Source: Limnobacter litoralis (lineage in GTDB: Bacteria > Pseudomonadota > Gammaproteobacteria > Burkholderiales > Burkholderiaceae_B). From it: a DNA stretch of 64,000 nucleotides. Each line of letters starts with the position of its first letter. Positions within the stretch are counted from its first letter, which is position 1. The stretch spans positions 62,001 through 126,000 of the forward strand of contig NZ_BSOJ01000015.1 of NCBI RefSeq assembly GCF_030160455.1, read 5' to 3'. The position numbers and the translations under genes were made by a program. This document shows, piece after piece, positions 1 to 8,792 of the stretch. The notes under the pieces are model-generated. The model was not told the DNA's origin. It was given only the letters and a program-made list of their open reading frames with translations, and made no database searches.

Positions 1-501
1 GCAGTCGCGCGTCGTGGCAGCTTCATCGGTAAAAACGTCGTGCTGATGCCCTCTTATGTCAACATTGGTGCCTATGTGGATGAAGGCACCATGGTAGACA
101 CCTGGGCCACAGTCGGTTCATGTGCTCAAATCGGCAAAAATGTGCACCTGTCCGGCGGTGTAGGCATCGGCGGCGTGCTGGAGCCCCTGCAGGCCAACCC
201 GACCATCATTGAAGACAACTGCTTTATCGGTGCCCGCTCTGAAATCGTTGAAGGCGTCATTGTCGAAGAGAACTCTGTAATTTCAATGGGTGTTTACATC
301 GGCCAAAGCACCAAAATCTACAACCGCGAAACTGGCGAAGTCAGCTACGGTCGCATTCCAGCCGGTTCAGTCGTGGTCAGCGGTTCTTTGCCCAGCGCCT
401 GCGGCAAGTACAGCCTGTACTGCGCGGTCATTGTAAAGCGCGTTGACGCCAAAACCCGCGCCAAAACCGGCATCAATGAATTGCTGCGTAACGCAGAGTA
501 A
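1..501 (+). CDS. dapD: DapD, tetrahydrodipicolinate N-succinyltransferase (3' part)
   Basis: The reading frame is open from base 1 and codes for the C-terminal 166 residues; the 5' part lies outside the window. The protein has the hexapeptide-repeat pattern of a left-handed beta helix, with repeated G-x-x-V/I steps such as NIGAYVDEG and VGIGGVLEP, and the end typical of DapD ([21 protein letters not shown]). DapD transfers succinyl from succinyl-CoA to tetrahydrodipicolinate in the lysine/diaminopimelate pathway in the cytoplasm. The next gene follows after 36 bases and may be co-transcribed. Confidence 0.95.
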   Translation, partial: AVARRGSFIGKNVVLMPSYVNIGAYVDEGTMVDTWATVGSCAQIGKNVHLSGGVGIGGVLEPLQANPTIIEDNCFIGARSEIVEGVIVEENSVISMGVYIGQSTKIYNRETGEVSYGRIPAGSVVVSGSLPSACGKYSLYCAVIVKRVDAKTRAKTGINELLRNAE

Positions 502-537
502 GTCACCCAACAAATCAACAAAGGGGAAATGCACGCA

Positions 538-876
538 ATGATTGCGAAGGTGTACGGAATTCCAAATTGTGGAAGTGTCAAAAAGGCGGTTGCCTCGCTT
601 AAAGCACAAGAGGTCGACGTGGTGTTTCATGACTTCAAGAAACACGGCGTTGACCCACAATTGATTGATGAATGGCTAAGCACCTTTGGAGTGGACAAAG
701 TGATCAATCGCAAAGGGACCACCTGGCGCAATCTCGACGAGCACTACAAAGCCAAGGCCGACTCGCCAGAGGGTGCAAAGGCCTTGCTGCTTGAGTTCCC
801 AACGGTTATCAAGCGCCCCGTTGTTGAATACAAAGGTGAACTCAGCATCGGGCAAACCGAATTCGGAGCACAATAA
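538..876 (+). CDS. ArsC/Spx-family thioredoxin-fold reductase (YffB-like)
   Basis: This is a 112-residue protein of the ArsC/Spx/YffB family. It starts with the thioredoxin-like strand and a single active-site-type cysteine in YGIPNCGSVKKA, and has the family's central R-K-G-T-T-W-R segment. The start at 538 is preferred over the in-frame ATG at 529, because AAGGGG at 521-526 is only 2 bases from 529 but 11 from 538. In many proteobacteria yffB-like genes sit next to the dap genes, as here. The substrate is not known from the sequence; true arsenate reductase activity is not implied. Confidence 0.85.
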   Translation: MIAKVYGIPNCGSVKKAVASLKAQEVDVVFHDFKKHGVDPQLIDEWLSTFGVDKVINRKGTTWRNLDEHYKAKADSPEGAKALLLEFPTVIKRPVVEYKGELSIGQTEFGAQ

Positions 877-881
877 ACACC

Positions 882-1790
882 ATGCCTGCCAGACTGCCCC
901 GCAAGGATCAAACGCTTGAAGAACTGCTAACAGTCAGGGACTGGGTGCGCTTTTTTGTGTCTGAAATGAACCGTTACAAGGTGTTTCTGGGTCACGGTTC
1001 CAGCCATGTGCTGGACGAAGCGATCTACCTGGTCCAGAGTGCCTTGAATCTGCCGATCGAGGACGTGTCGCCTTATCTGGATGCGCGCGTACTGCGGGCC
1101 GAGCGTGAGCAATTGTACAGCTACCTGACTCAAAGAACTGAAGACAGAAAGCCAGCCAGTTACATCACCGGGCAAGCCTGGCTGCAGGGGCATGCATTCA
1201 AAGTCGATCCGAGGGTCATTATTCCCAGGTCTTTTATTGCTGAAATTCTGGCCGATCAGATCACCCCCTGGATCAACGACCCCGATCAGCCTTTTCGAAT
1301 TCTGGATTTGTGCACCGGGTCGGGCTGCCTGGCCATTTTGGCGGCCATGGTATTTCCACACGCCAGTGTGGACGCAGTTGACCTTTCCCCGGCAGCACTC
1401 GAGGTGGCACGCGAAAACATTGCGTTACACAACATGGGCGACCGTGTGAACGCCATTGAGTCAGATCTGTTCGACGCACTGGCGGGCAAGCAATACGACA
1501 TCATCATCACGAACCCGCCCTACGTGAACGAAAGCTCAATGAAGGCCCTGCCACCCGAGTACTTGCATGAACCGCGCATGGCGCTGGCCGGTGGTGACGA
1601 TGGTATGCGCCTGATTGAACGAATCATGGCCCAAGCGCCCGCTTTTCTCAGTGAGGAGGGGCTGCTGATTCTCGAACTTGGCAATGAAAAGCCCTACTTC
1701 GATCAAGCGTTCCCCGACCTCTCTCCAACCTGGCTTGAAACATCCGCAGGCGACGAGCAGGTGTTCCTGATGCATCAAACGGACTTCTGA
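882..1790 (+). CDS. prmB: PrmB, ribosomal protein L3 glutamine N5-methyltransferase
   Basis: This 302-residue protein has an N-terminal helical domain and a class I SAM-dependent methyltransferase domain. Motif I is LDLCTGSG at residues 141-148 and the catalytic NPPY motif is at 211-214. The sequence after NPPY (VNESSM) and the N-terminal extension are of the PrmB type and not PrmC. PrmB methylates the glutamine of ribosomal protein L3. It follows the ArsC-like gene after 5 bases and precedes the ABC-F gene by 13 bases, so the three probably form one transcript. Confidence 0.9.
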   Translation: MPARLPRKDQTLEELLTVRDWVRFFVSEMNRYKVFLGHGSSHVLDEAIYLVQSALNLPIEDVSPYLDARVLRAEREQLYSYLTQRTEDRKPASYITGQAWLQGHAFKVDPRVIIPRSFIAEILADQITPWINDPDQPFRILDLCTGSGCLAILAAMVFPHASVDAVDLSPAALEVARENIALHNMGDRVNAIESDLFDALAGKQYDIIITNPPYVNESSMKALPPEYLHEPRMALAGGDDGMRLIERIMAQAPAFLSEEGLLILELGNEKPYFDQAFPDLSPTWLETSAGDEQVFLMHQTDF

Positions 1791-1803
1791 GTCTGCTTTC
1801 TCA

Positions 1804-3702
1804 ATGATTCAATTCAACCAAGTCACCCTGGCCAGGGGCAGCAAAACCATTTTGCGCGACGCCCAGGCCACTCTTTTCCCCAAGGAAAAAGTTGGGCTTG
1901 TGGGTCTGAATGGCGCAGGTAAGTCTTCGTTGTTGTCGGCGCTTTTGGGCGAAATCAGCCTTGACCAAGGCTCAATCGATATACCGAAAAACTGGAACCT
2001 GGCGTGGATTGATCAAGAAGTACAGGATGTGCACCTCAGTGTGATCGAATTTGCCATGCAGGGTGACCGCCCTTTGCTGGCCGTTCGCGAGGCCTTGGAC
2101 AAGGCCCAGGCAACAGGAAACTCGGACGCTCTGGCCGCCCTGTATGAACAGATGGAGAACCTGGACGGCTATGCCGCCGAGTCCAGAGTGGCCAGTATTC
2201 TGGCGGGCCTTGGATTCAAAACCGGCGACCTGAAACGCAAGGTGGGCGAGTTTTCAGGTGGCTGGAAAATGCGCATGAACCTGGCCAAGGTGCTGGGTTC
2301 TCGGGCAGACCTCATTTTGCTGGATGAACCCACCAACCACCTCGACATCGACGCAGTGCTTTGGCTTGAGCAATGGATCAAGAACGTCGACAGCACCGTG
2401 ATTGTGGTTTCGCACGACCGTGATTTTCTGGACGAAGTGTGCACGCACACCCTGCACTTGCACCATGAAAAGCTAAGCAAATACACGGGCGGCTACTCCG
2501 CGTTTGAGCTTGCGTTTGCGGAGCGGGCTGAACAGGTCGCCCAACAAAACCGAAAGTCGGCTGAAGAAATACAAAAGCTGCAGCGTTTCGTGGACCGTTT
2601 CAAAGCGAAAGCCACCAAAGCCAAACAAGCCCAAAGCCGCGTCAAGCGTATTGAAAAAATCAAGTTGATTGAAACCGTGTCGATGGATCAGCATGTCCAT
2701 CTTGAGTTTCTTGACCCGCACAAAAGCCCCGACCCGCTCGTGGTGCTTAACCGCACTGATTGCGGCTACCAGATTGACAAACCGATTTTAAGTGGTGTGG
2801 GTCTGGAAATCAGACCCGGCGACCGCATCGGCCTGCTGGGTGCCAACGGCAATGGCAAAACGACCCTGATTCGCACCCTTGTGGGCCAATTGAATTTGCT
2901 ACAGGGCGAACGAGTGGAAGGCAAAGGTTTGGTGTGCGGCTACTTCGCCCAAGACCAGATTGAAAGCCTGGACATGAGCAGCACACCACTGCAGCACATG
3001 CTTCGCCTTGACCCCAAGGCGACCGAGCAACAGCTGCGTGGTTTTCTGGCCCGCTTCCAGTTCACTGACGACAAGGTCAATCAGACTGTAGAGGGTTTCT
3101 CCGGCGGCGAAAAATCACGTCTCGCGCTGGCACTGCTGGCCTACACCAAACCCAATCTGCTTCTGCTGGACGAACCCACCAACCACCTGGACATTGCAAC
3201 GCGGCAGGCTTTGGCCAATGGGTTGCTTGAATTTGAAGGTGCTTTGGTCGTGGTTTCACACGACAGGCACCTGCTTGAAAGCACAGTCGATACGTATTGG
3301 AGAGTGGCCAATGGCGCTGTAATGCCGTTTGATGGCGATTTGAACGATTACGCACAGGTACTCAAGCAAGACAACACTGCAACGAACCAAAACCAGGGTG
3401 CCAACACCAGTTCAAACCGCGACAGGCAACAACAAAGGCAGGCCGACCACAATCAGCTGAAAAAGGCCAAGAGCCAGCTTAGGAAACTGGAGACGAAGCT
3501 GCCCAACTTGACCGAGCAGCTTGCGAAGGCCGATGAAGCCAGCCTGACATTGGACTATTCATCGCAGTCAGGCCAACAAAAGGCCATTGAAGTGACCCAA
3601 AACCGACAGCGCATTGCCGATGAACTCGCCGACCTTGAAGAACAGCTGCTTGAATTGATGCTGGAAATTGAAGATCTGGAGGCACAGCTGGGTTTGCAAT
3701 AG
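1804..3702 (+). CDS. ABC-F family ATPase (Uup/YheS type)
   Basis: This 632-residue protein has two ATP-binding cassettes and no membrane segments, as in the ABC-F family that acts on ribosomes. The first Walker A is GLNGAGKSS at about residues 35-42. Each half has a signature (SGGWKMR, SGGEKSR) and a Walker B with LLDEPTNHLDI. The charged linker between the cassettes is rich in Lys, Arg and Gln, and the C-terminal about 90 residues form a predicted coiled coil. Length and layout fit YheS/Uup-like proteins. The exact ribosomal role cannot be read from the sequence. Confidence 0.9.
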   Translation: MIQFNQVTLARGSKTILRDAQATLFPKEKVGLVGLNGAGKSSLLSALLGEISLDQGSIDIPKNWNLAWIDQEVQDVHLSVIEFAMQGDRPLLAVREALDKAQATGNSDALAALYEQMENLDGYAAESRVASILAGLGFKTGDLKRKVGEFSGGWKMRMNLAKVLGSRADLILLDEPTNHLDIDAVLWLEQWIKNVDSTVIVVSHDRDFLDEVCTHTLHLHHEKLSKYTGGYSAFELAFAERAEQVAQQNRKSAEEIQKLQRFVDRFKAKATKAKQAQSRVKRIEKIKLIETVSMDQHVHLEFLDPHKSPDPLVVLNRTDCGYQIDKPILSGVGLEIRPGDRIGLLGANGNGKTTLIRTLVGQLNLLQGERVEGKGLVCGYFAQDQIESLDMSSTPLQHMLRLDPKATEQQLRGFLARFQFTDDKVNQTVEGFSGGEKSRLALALLAYTKPNLLLLDEPTNHLDIATRQALANGLLEFEGALVVVSHDRHLLESTVDTYWRVANGAVMPFDGDLNDYAQVLKQDNTATNQNQGANTSSNRDRQQQRQADHNQLKKAKSQLRKLETKLPNLTEQLAKADEASLTLDYSSQSGQQKAIEVTQNRQRIADELADLEEQLLELMLEIEDLEAQLGLQ

Positions 3703-3721
3703 GCCAATCCGTACCAACACT

Positions 3722-5335
3722 TCAACTGACCATGGCTTCCTGACCGACCTGAAATAAAAACTCACTCCACGCGGAGGAGTGAAAACAGATCGGGTAGTCA
3801 TCACAGTGATCTGCCAAAGCACGCAATTGGGCAATCATGTGTTCTCGCTGCTCTGCAGAATCCAGTCGGCACATTTTTTCATTCACAAAGCTGTTCAGCA
3901 TGTCTGGCACGGCGCCCTCTTCTCCAGCGGTAAGGGCGTCATCCCCAACTTGCAATTGCCCCAATATCCGCTTGACGCCACTGGACTGAATCTCGACCAT
4001 TTGAATGACACTTTGGTAACAATACTCAACCAGGGCGAGGCTGGCCCTCAACAGGGTGGAATCAGTCTGTCTTCGCTTGTCGATGGATGCATTTCGTTGC
4101 TTGACGAGAGGCTCGTAGCCTGACGGCAGCACCCAAGGATTGTGTTCATCACGAGTCACCACCGAAATAGCGAGCTCAGAGGGATCATTGGAGTCCAACA
4201 TTCCGTCATATCTGGGTCTTTCATCGGTAAAATCAAACTCGACGGCCTGATTCTCGGCAGGAACTCCAATAAAAGACTGAAAAAGATGACTTGAGGATTG
4301 ATCGATGGGCTCTTCAAGTGAATCAAATTCATCGTCAAATGCGAGTTCCAGACCCGATGATCTAGTTTCATCGGACACTTGATAGGCGTCAAGCCCTGCA
4401 GAGCCTTCCAAGGAGCTTACGCCTTTGCGTTCGCGCTTGCGCAGCCACATCACGCCGGCAAACATCAGCGTCATTGCCGAAGCAATCAACAGTGTGATCC
4501 ACGTCCATGGAAAGGACTCTTCCGCTTTCTGTTCAAGGTTCTGGTTCAATTGAGGAGGCTGGTTTTGAGGAGCAGGCAACCTCGCGGAACTTTCAATCAG
4601 GTGACTGTCCCGAATCGAATCTGGCAAATTATTCACTTTCTCAGTGGTGCTGGCCGGATGCGGCTCCGAGGATACCGCTTGAATGGGCGGCGCAGAATCA
4701 AAATTGTCAAATTGAAGAGCTGGATCCGGCACAGACATGTCGAGCTTTGACGGACTGGCGATTTCGGTTTCTTTGCTTCCTTTTAACGCAGGCGGATGAA
4801 CGCGGGAAGCCCTCAACAGTGCTGAATTCTGCAACTCAAATCGCACACGCCTGTCTGGCGAATCAGACCCCGAAGATCCCGCTGTGGCTACAGTTCTTTC
4901 ATCCCTCTGCGGGTTGATCAACAAAGTCCATGTGTGCGAAAAAAGCACTGTGGGGCAGTAGCTGTTGAATGAAATCTGCATGACAGGGTCGTTGACGGGA
5001 TAAAGCGAGCGCAGTTGCAATGTGCCACCACCGCGCTGCGTCATCAGAAATTCAACCACCAAAGACTGCGTCCTGCTGACCTGAGTAAGGTCCGAGTGTC
5101 CTGTTGGCATCAACTTGGCTTCTACACACCCGGGCTTGAACTGCGTCAATTGATCCTCAGTCAAGCCGCTCAACGTCGTCGTGACCTCTAGCGGGCTGCC
5201 GAGCAATGTGGTTCCCTTGATTGCACCAAATGCTGGAATCGCGAATGCAGGGTTGCTGAATGCCACAAGACCAAGGCACATCAGAAAATCGAACAGGAAC
5301 AGAAGCCCTGGTGAGAAGCGCCATTTGTTAATCAT
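3722..5335 (-). CDS. FimV-like envelope protein
   Basis: The protein has 537 residues from the ATG at 5335, chosen because it gives a classical signal peptide (MINKWRFSPGLLFLF... ending in NPAFA). The exported part starts with a short beta domain including LGSPLEV, like the N-terminal domain of FimV. A low-complexity Pro/Ser/Gln region, one transmembrane helix (WITLLIASAMTLMFAGVMWL) followed by RKRER, and an acidic cytoplasmic tail follow. FimV proteins organise the cell pole and type IV pili by binding peptidoglycan. I see neither a LysM motif nor the C-terminal TPR domain, so this is a short relative with an uncertain role. An in-frame upstream start at 5416 would put 27 residues before the signal. 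Confidence 0.6.
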   Translation of the reverse strand: MINKWRFSPGLLFLFDFLMCLGLVAFSNPAFAIPAFGAIKGTTLLGSPLEVTTTLSGLTEDQLTQFKPGCVEAKLMPTGHSDLTQVSRTQSLVVEFLMTQRGGGTLQLRSLYPVNDPVMQISFNSYCPTVLFSHTWTLLINPQRDERTVATAGSSGSDSPDRRVRFELQNSALLRASRVHPPALKGSKETEIASPSKLDMSVPDPALQFDNFDSAPPIQAVSSEPHPASTTEKVNNLPDSIRDSHLIESSARLPAPQNQPPQLNQNLEQKAEESFPWTWITLLIASAMTLMFAGVMWLRKRERKGVSSLEGSAGLDAYQVSDETRSSGLELAFDDEFDSLEEPIDQSSSHLFQSFIGVPAENQAVEFDFTDERPRYDGMLDSNDPSELAISVVTRDEHNPWVLPSGYEPLVKQRNASIDKRRQTDSTLLRASLALVEYCYQSVIQMVEIQSSGVKRILGQLQVGDDALTAGEEGAVPDMLNSFVNEKMCRLDSAEQREHMIAQLRALADHCDDYPICFHSSAWSEFLFQVGQEAMVS

Positions 5336-5553
5336 GTGACCACAATCCGAGAAAATCCATGGCTTGAGCATACAAAACCAATGCAGCCCTGAGGTATCCT
5401 GAAGATGGCTTGGCACTTTGTAATTACCGCATCCGGGGGAAATTGGAGCGTTTGCCCCAACCCGATGCCTGCAAAGTTGTCACAATGCCATGCAGCGGAT
5501 ATTACTCTTGGGTAAACTACGCGCAGTAAGACAATAAAAACAGGAGACCTCTC

Positions 5554-7239
5554 ATGGCGAACGTCGCCGAGCTGTTGAAACAACACGAAGCCACGCCCAA
5601 TCGGGTGCTGTTCCGTCAATTCATGGACAACGAGTGGGTCGACTTCAAGGCCCATGAAATGCTGGAGCTGGCGCAACAGTGGCAAAGCGTCTTCAGAGCC
5701 ATGGGCATGCTTGAGGGCGACCGTGTCGCAATATGCCTTAAAAACAGCATTCACTGGGTTGCAGTCGATCAGGCCGCCTTGGGTATGAGTTTGGTGTGCG
5801 TACCACTCTATGTGGACGACAACGCCTCAAACATTGCCTATTGCATTGAAAACTCGGGGGCACGCCTGGTGGTGGTTGAAAACGACCGAATCGGTAAAAA
5901 CCTGTTGGGTCAGGGTTTGAAAGACGTCCGTATTCTGTCAGTGAAGTCGGAGGTGGCTGAGGGCGGCCGTGATGGGGTCGAAAATGCATTGCTCGTGCTC
6001 AAAGGGGTGCGATCCGACACGGCTCCCTTTGAAGTACTTGATTTGCCCAACAAAACACTGGCGACCATTTGTTACACCTCTGGCACCTCGGGGCGTCCCA
6101 AAGGGGTCATGCTCTCTCATGACAACATGCTGGGCAACGTCAACAGCTGTTTTCAACTCGACATCGCCAAACCTGAGGACACATTCCTGTCCTTCCTGCC
6201 GATGTCCCACATGTTCGAACGCACGGGTGGCTATTACCTGCCCCTGCGAGTGGGTGCAAAAGTCGTTTTTGCGCGTGGTATCAATCAATTGCCCGATGAC
6301 CTGGCAACCCAGGCCCCCACCGTCATTTTTGCGGTTCCGCGAATTTTCGAGAAGTTTTATGGGCGTATTCAGGCCTCCGTCAAAGACTCCCGATTCAAGC
6401 GGAAAGCCTTTGAAAAACTGGTTGATGTAGGCTGGCGAATGGAGCAAGGCAAAGGTGGAATTCTGGATCATTTCCAGCTGCCCCTGTTGCGTGCCAAAGT
6501 GGCCCAGCCCATTCTAGAACGCTTGGGTGGCAAGCTTAGATTGGCTGTGGTGGGCGGTGCCGCACTTGACAGCACCATCGCCAAGGCCTTTATCGCCATG
6601 GGTTTGCCTATTTTGCACGGTTACGGCATGACCGAGGCCTGCCCAGTGATTTCAGTGAACCGCCCCAAAGGCAACGTGCCTGAATCAGTTGGACCCGCCT
6701 TGCCGGACGTGGAAGTCAAACTCGGCGATCACGATGAGTTGCTGGCCCGTGGGCCCAACGTCATGATGGGCTACTGGCAAAACGAAGAAGCCACACGCGA
6801 CGCAATCGATGCACAGGGCTGGCTGCACACCGGCGACGTGGCTGAAATCAAGGACAGCCGTATTTACATTCGGGGTCGAATCAAAGACATCATGGTGTTG
6901 TCGAACGGCGAGAAGTTCTCACCTCAGGACGCGGAGATGGCCATTATTGGTGACGATGTATTTGAGCAAATTGTGCTGGTCGGTGAAGGCCGTCCGTTCA
7001 TCAGTATGATTGCCGTCACCGCCAATTCCAATGAAAAAGAACTGATCAAGCGCGCCAACGCCAAGCTTCAGGACCTGCCCAGATACATCCGGGTGCGACG
7101 AATCATCACCACCAAAGAACCATGGACGGTTGACAATGGCTTGCTGACACCAACCCTGAAGGTCAAGCGTCAGCGTGTCGTAGAGGCATTCAAAGAGAGA
7201 ATCAACGACCTGTACGCAGAGGGCATGAGTTCCGACTGA
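5554..7239 (+). CDS. AMP-dependent acyl-CoA synthetase (long-chain fatty acid--CoA ligase like)
   Basis: This 561-residue adenylate-forming enzyme has the phosphate-binding loop TSGTSGRPKG at about residues 175-184. It also has the YGMTEACP adenine-binding segment, the GWLHTGDVAEI motif and the hinge-region RGRIKDIMVLSNGEK, ending with a lysine-containing C-terminal lobe (TPTLKVKRQRV). These are typical of long-chain acyl-CoA synthetases that activate a fatty acid through acyl-AMP. AGGAG at 5542-5546 precedes the ATG at a good distance. The exact chain length is not predictable. The gene stands alone and converges with the NYN gene. Confidence 0.88.
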   Translation: MANVAELLKQHEATPNRVLFRQFMDNEWVDFKAHEMLELAQQWQSVFRAMGMLEGDRVAICLKNSIHWVAVDQAALGMSLVCVPLYVDDNASNIAYCIENSGARLVVVENDRIGKNLLGQGLKDVRILSVKSEVAEGGRDGVENALLVLKGVRSDTAPFEVLDLPNKTLATICYTSGTSGRPKGVMLSHDNMLGNVNSCFQLDIAKPEDTFLSFLPMSHMFERTGGYYLPLRVGAKVVFARGINQLPDDLATQAPTVIFAVPRIFEKFYGRIQASVKDSRFKRKAFEKLVDVGWRMEQGKGGILDHFQLPLLRAKVAQPILERLGGKLRLAVVGGAALDSTIAKAFIAMGLPILHGYGMTEACPVISVNRPKGNVPESVGPALPDVEVKLGDHDELLARGPNVMMGYWQNEEATRDAIDAQGWLHTGDVAEIKDSRIYIRGRIKDIMVLSNGEKFSPQDAEMAIIGDDVFEQIVLVGEGRPFISMIAVTANSNEKELIKRANAKLQDLPRYIRVRRIITTKEPWTVDNGLLTPTLKVKRQRVVEAFKERINDLYAEGMSSD

Positions 7240-7251
7240 ACCGGGTTTCAG

Positions 7252-7271
7252 GCAGGGCCTAAGTGCCCTGC
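7252..7271. terminator. Hairpin between convergent genes
   Basis: A perfect 7-bp inverted repeat (GCAGGGC, 6-base spacer CTAAGT, GCCCTGC) lies between the acyl-CoA synthetase gene and the convergent NYN gene, overlapping the stop codon of the latter. There is no real U-tract on either side, so it is at best a weak terminator or a transcript-end stabiliser. Confidence 0.35.
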
Positions 7272-7984
7272 AGTTCTTCAGAATCGGTGCCGTCGCTGTT
7301 GATTCTCGCCAAAAAGTCTGCCGCTCGCTCTGCAGGTGGGCAGGTTGACCTTAGTCCGTCGATGTAAGTAAACAACTCCTCTGGGATGTTTTGCCACATC
7401 GGGTCCAGAACGACGTCAATACCTTCATGGCGCAAAAGTTCGGCTGCACTGGAAAAAGCACCGTCGCCTGTTAATAAAACCACCTGCTGTACGTGCTTTT
7501 TGTAGGCCAAAGTGGCCAAATCCACGCCCATGCGCAATTCAAGCCCACGTGGCGCGATGTCAGGCGTGAAGTCCTCGTCGGCCAGATCATTCACGGTAAT
7601 TCGCTTGCCCAACAGGTCAGCGAGGGCGTCTTCGGTCAATTTCCAGTTCTCAATGTCTCTGGGTTCTCCCAGTTTGACAGCCAGCTTCCTCTTTTTTTGC
7701 AGCTGCTTTTGAAACGCCGCGCGAAATACACCCTCACGGGATTTGGACAGATCAATGGACTGCTTCGAGATTGGAAGAACCACCTTGTGCTGAAAAACCG
7801 GTGTGTCGTAGAAAAAAATCCTGAAGAGGTGGCGTTTGGGTTGATTGCGCTCGAACAGGTGTGCTGCCGAAAGACGCCAAACCAGGTCCGCCATGAGCTT
7901 TGCATCATAATGAACCGAAGCCGGGAAAATTTGACGGATGCGACGGATGAAAAATGGACCGTCCACCATGATGGCAGTAAGCAT
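7259..7984 (-). CDS. NYN-domain protein (LabA/DUF88-like putative RNase)
   Basis: This 241-residue protein has an N-terminal MLTAIMVDGPFFIRR, the first strand and Asp of a NYN (PIN-like) domain. Later come GLELRMGVDLATLA and VVLLTGDGAFSSAAELL, which carry the further acidic residues expected at the metal site. NYN proteins are PIN-fold nucleases that act on RNA. The middle is rich in Lys/Arg (KQLQKKRKLAVKLG), consistent with nucleic-acid binding. The target is unknown, and the gene appears monocistronic. Confidence 0.8.
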   Translation of the reverse strand: MLTAIMVDGPFFIRRIRQIFPASVHYDAKLMADLVWRLSAAHLFERNQPKRHLFRIFFYDTPVFQHKVVLPISKQSIDLSKSREGVFRAAFQKQLQKKRKLAVKLGEPRDIENWKLTEDALADLLGKRITVNDLADEDFTPDIAPRGLELRMGVDLATLAYKKHVQQVVLLTGDGAFSSAAELLRHEGIDVVLDPMWQNIPEELFTYIDGLRSTCPPAERAADFLARINSDGTDSEELQGT

Positions 7985-8127
7985 AACAACCCTTCAATAA
8001 AATAGATAAAAAGATAAGAAATTCAACAAAGTGTATCAGAACAGTCAGTTACTGAAGAGATTACCCAATTGCGTGTGCCGGGCCTATCAGGGCGTCTACC
8101 TATGCCGAGGGATGGGATTCGACAGGG

Positions 8128-8146
8128 GTATAGGTAAACCCTATAC
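8128..8146. promoter_or_regulatory. Inverted repeat in the divergent intergenic region
   Basis: GTATAGG and CCTATAC form a perfect 7-bp inverted repeat around TAAAC. It lies in the 228-base gap between the divergent NYN and GIY-YIG genes. It has operator-like geometry, but I cannot name a regulator, and no convincing paired -35/-10 is visible beside it. Confidence 0.3.
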
Positions 8147-8212
8147 AATTGACCAGTAAATTGCGTATTCTGTCCTTAACAATGTTTATCGTTTGTTTTA
8201 TCGGAGGTTGAA

Positions 8213-8605
8213 TTGACCAGAAGCTTCACACCGAATAACGCCGTCAACTCAGCAAAACACAATGAATACTGGCTCTACATTCTGTCCAACACTCGCATCA
8301 ATGGTCCGCTGTATTTGGGTGATTGCAACTGCCTCAAAACCAGAATGGAAGAGCACCAGGCCGGCGAACGGCGTGATTATGCGCACTATCACAGGCTTGA
8401 CAGGCTTGTTTACTTTGAAGTCTGGCACGACTTGGACAAATTCACTGCCCGCCTTCGCCGTGTGAGGAATTGGCCGCGTGACATGCGTCTTCTGTTGATT
8501 GAATCCCTGAATCCGGATTGGGAGGATCTTTACCCCCAATTTTTGGTAGACCATGCCAAAACGCCTGTCTCTGCGGACGCTCGTCCAACCGAAAAAGCAG
8601 CTTGA
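8213..8605 (+). CDS. GIY-YIG domain protein with degenerate active site
   Basis: This 130-residue protein uses a TTG start, supported by GGAGG at 8203-8207 and by the absence of a nearby ATG. It aligns with the short UPF0213/YhbQ-type GIY-YIG proteins. LYIL (Tyr22) and PLYLG (Tyr34) take the places of GIY and YIG, followed by Arg44, His48 and Asn100. The position of the metal-binding glutamate (pattern A-R-E-x-x-I-K) reads A-R-L-R-R-V-R, with Leu81 instead of Glu. That suggests loss of nuclease activity or a shifted function. The fold is well supported; the function is not. Confidence 0.75.
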   Translation: MTRSFTPNNAVNSAKHNEYWLYILSNTRINGPLYLGDCNCLKTRMEEHQAGERRDYAHYHRLDRLVYFEVWHDLDKFTARLRRVRNWPRDMRLLLIESLNPDWEDLYPQFLVDHAKTPVSADARPTEKAA

Positions 8606-8730
8606 ATGGTGTTGGTCTTCAATTGAAATATTGAATTATTTTGGCGTGAACTTGTCTTACTTCTGAAACTAATTGCAGAAAGTTCAAACTCAAATGGAAA
8701 CCCTGCCCTGCGTAAAACTCAAGCTTCAAG

Positions 8731-8751
8731 TTGAATCTGTTTGCGATTCAA
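8731..8751. promoter_or_regulatory. Inverted repeat upstream of the 188-residue unknown gene
   Basis: TTGAATC and GATTCAA form a perfect 7-bp inverted repeat with a 7-base spacer, 41 bases before the start of the next gene. Partial copies of the motif (TTCAAACTCAAA, CTTCAAG) occur just upstream. It could be a regulator site, but nothing in the sequence names the regulator. Confidence 0.3.
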
Positions 8752-8792
8752 GTGAGTAAAACCAGTAAGCATCTTTCATTTTGGAGTAAACG

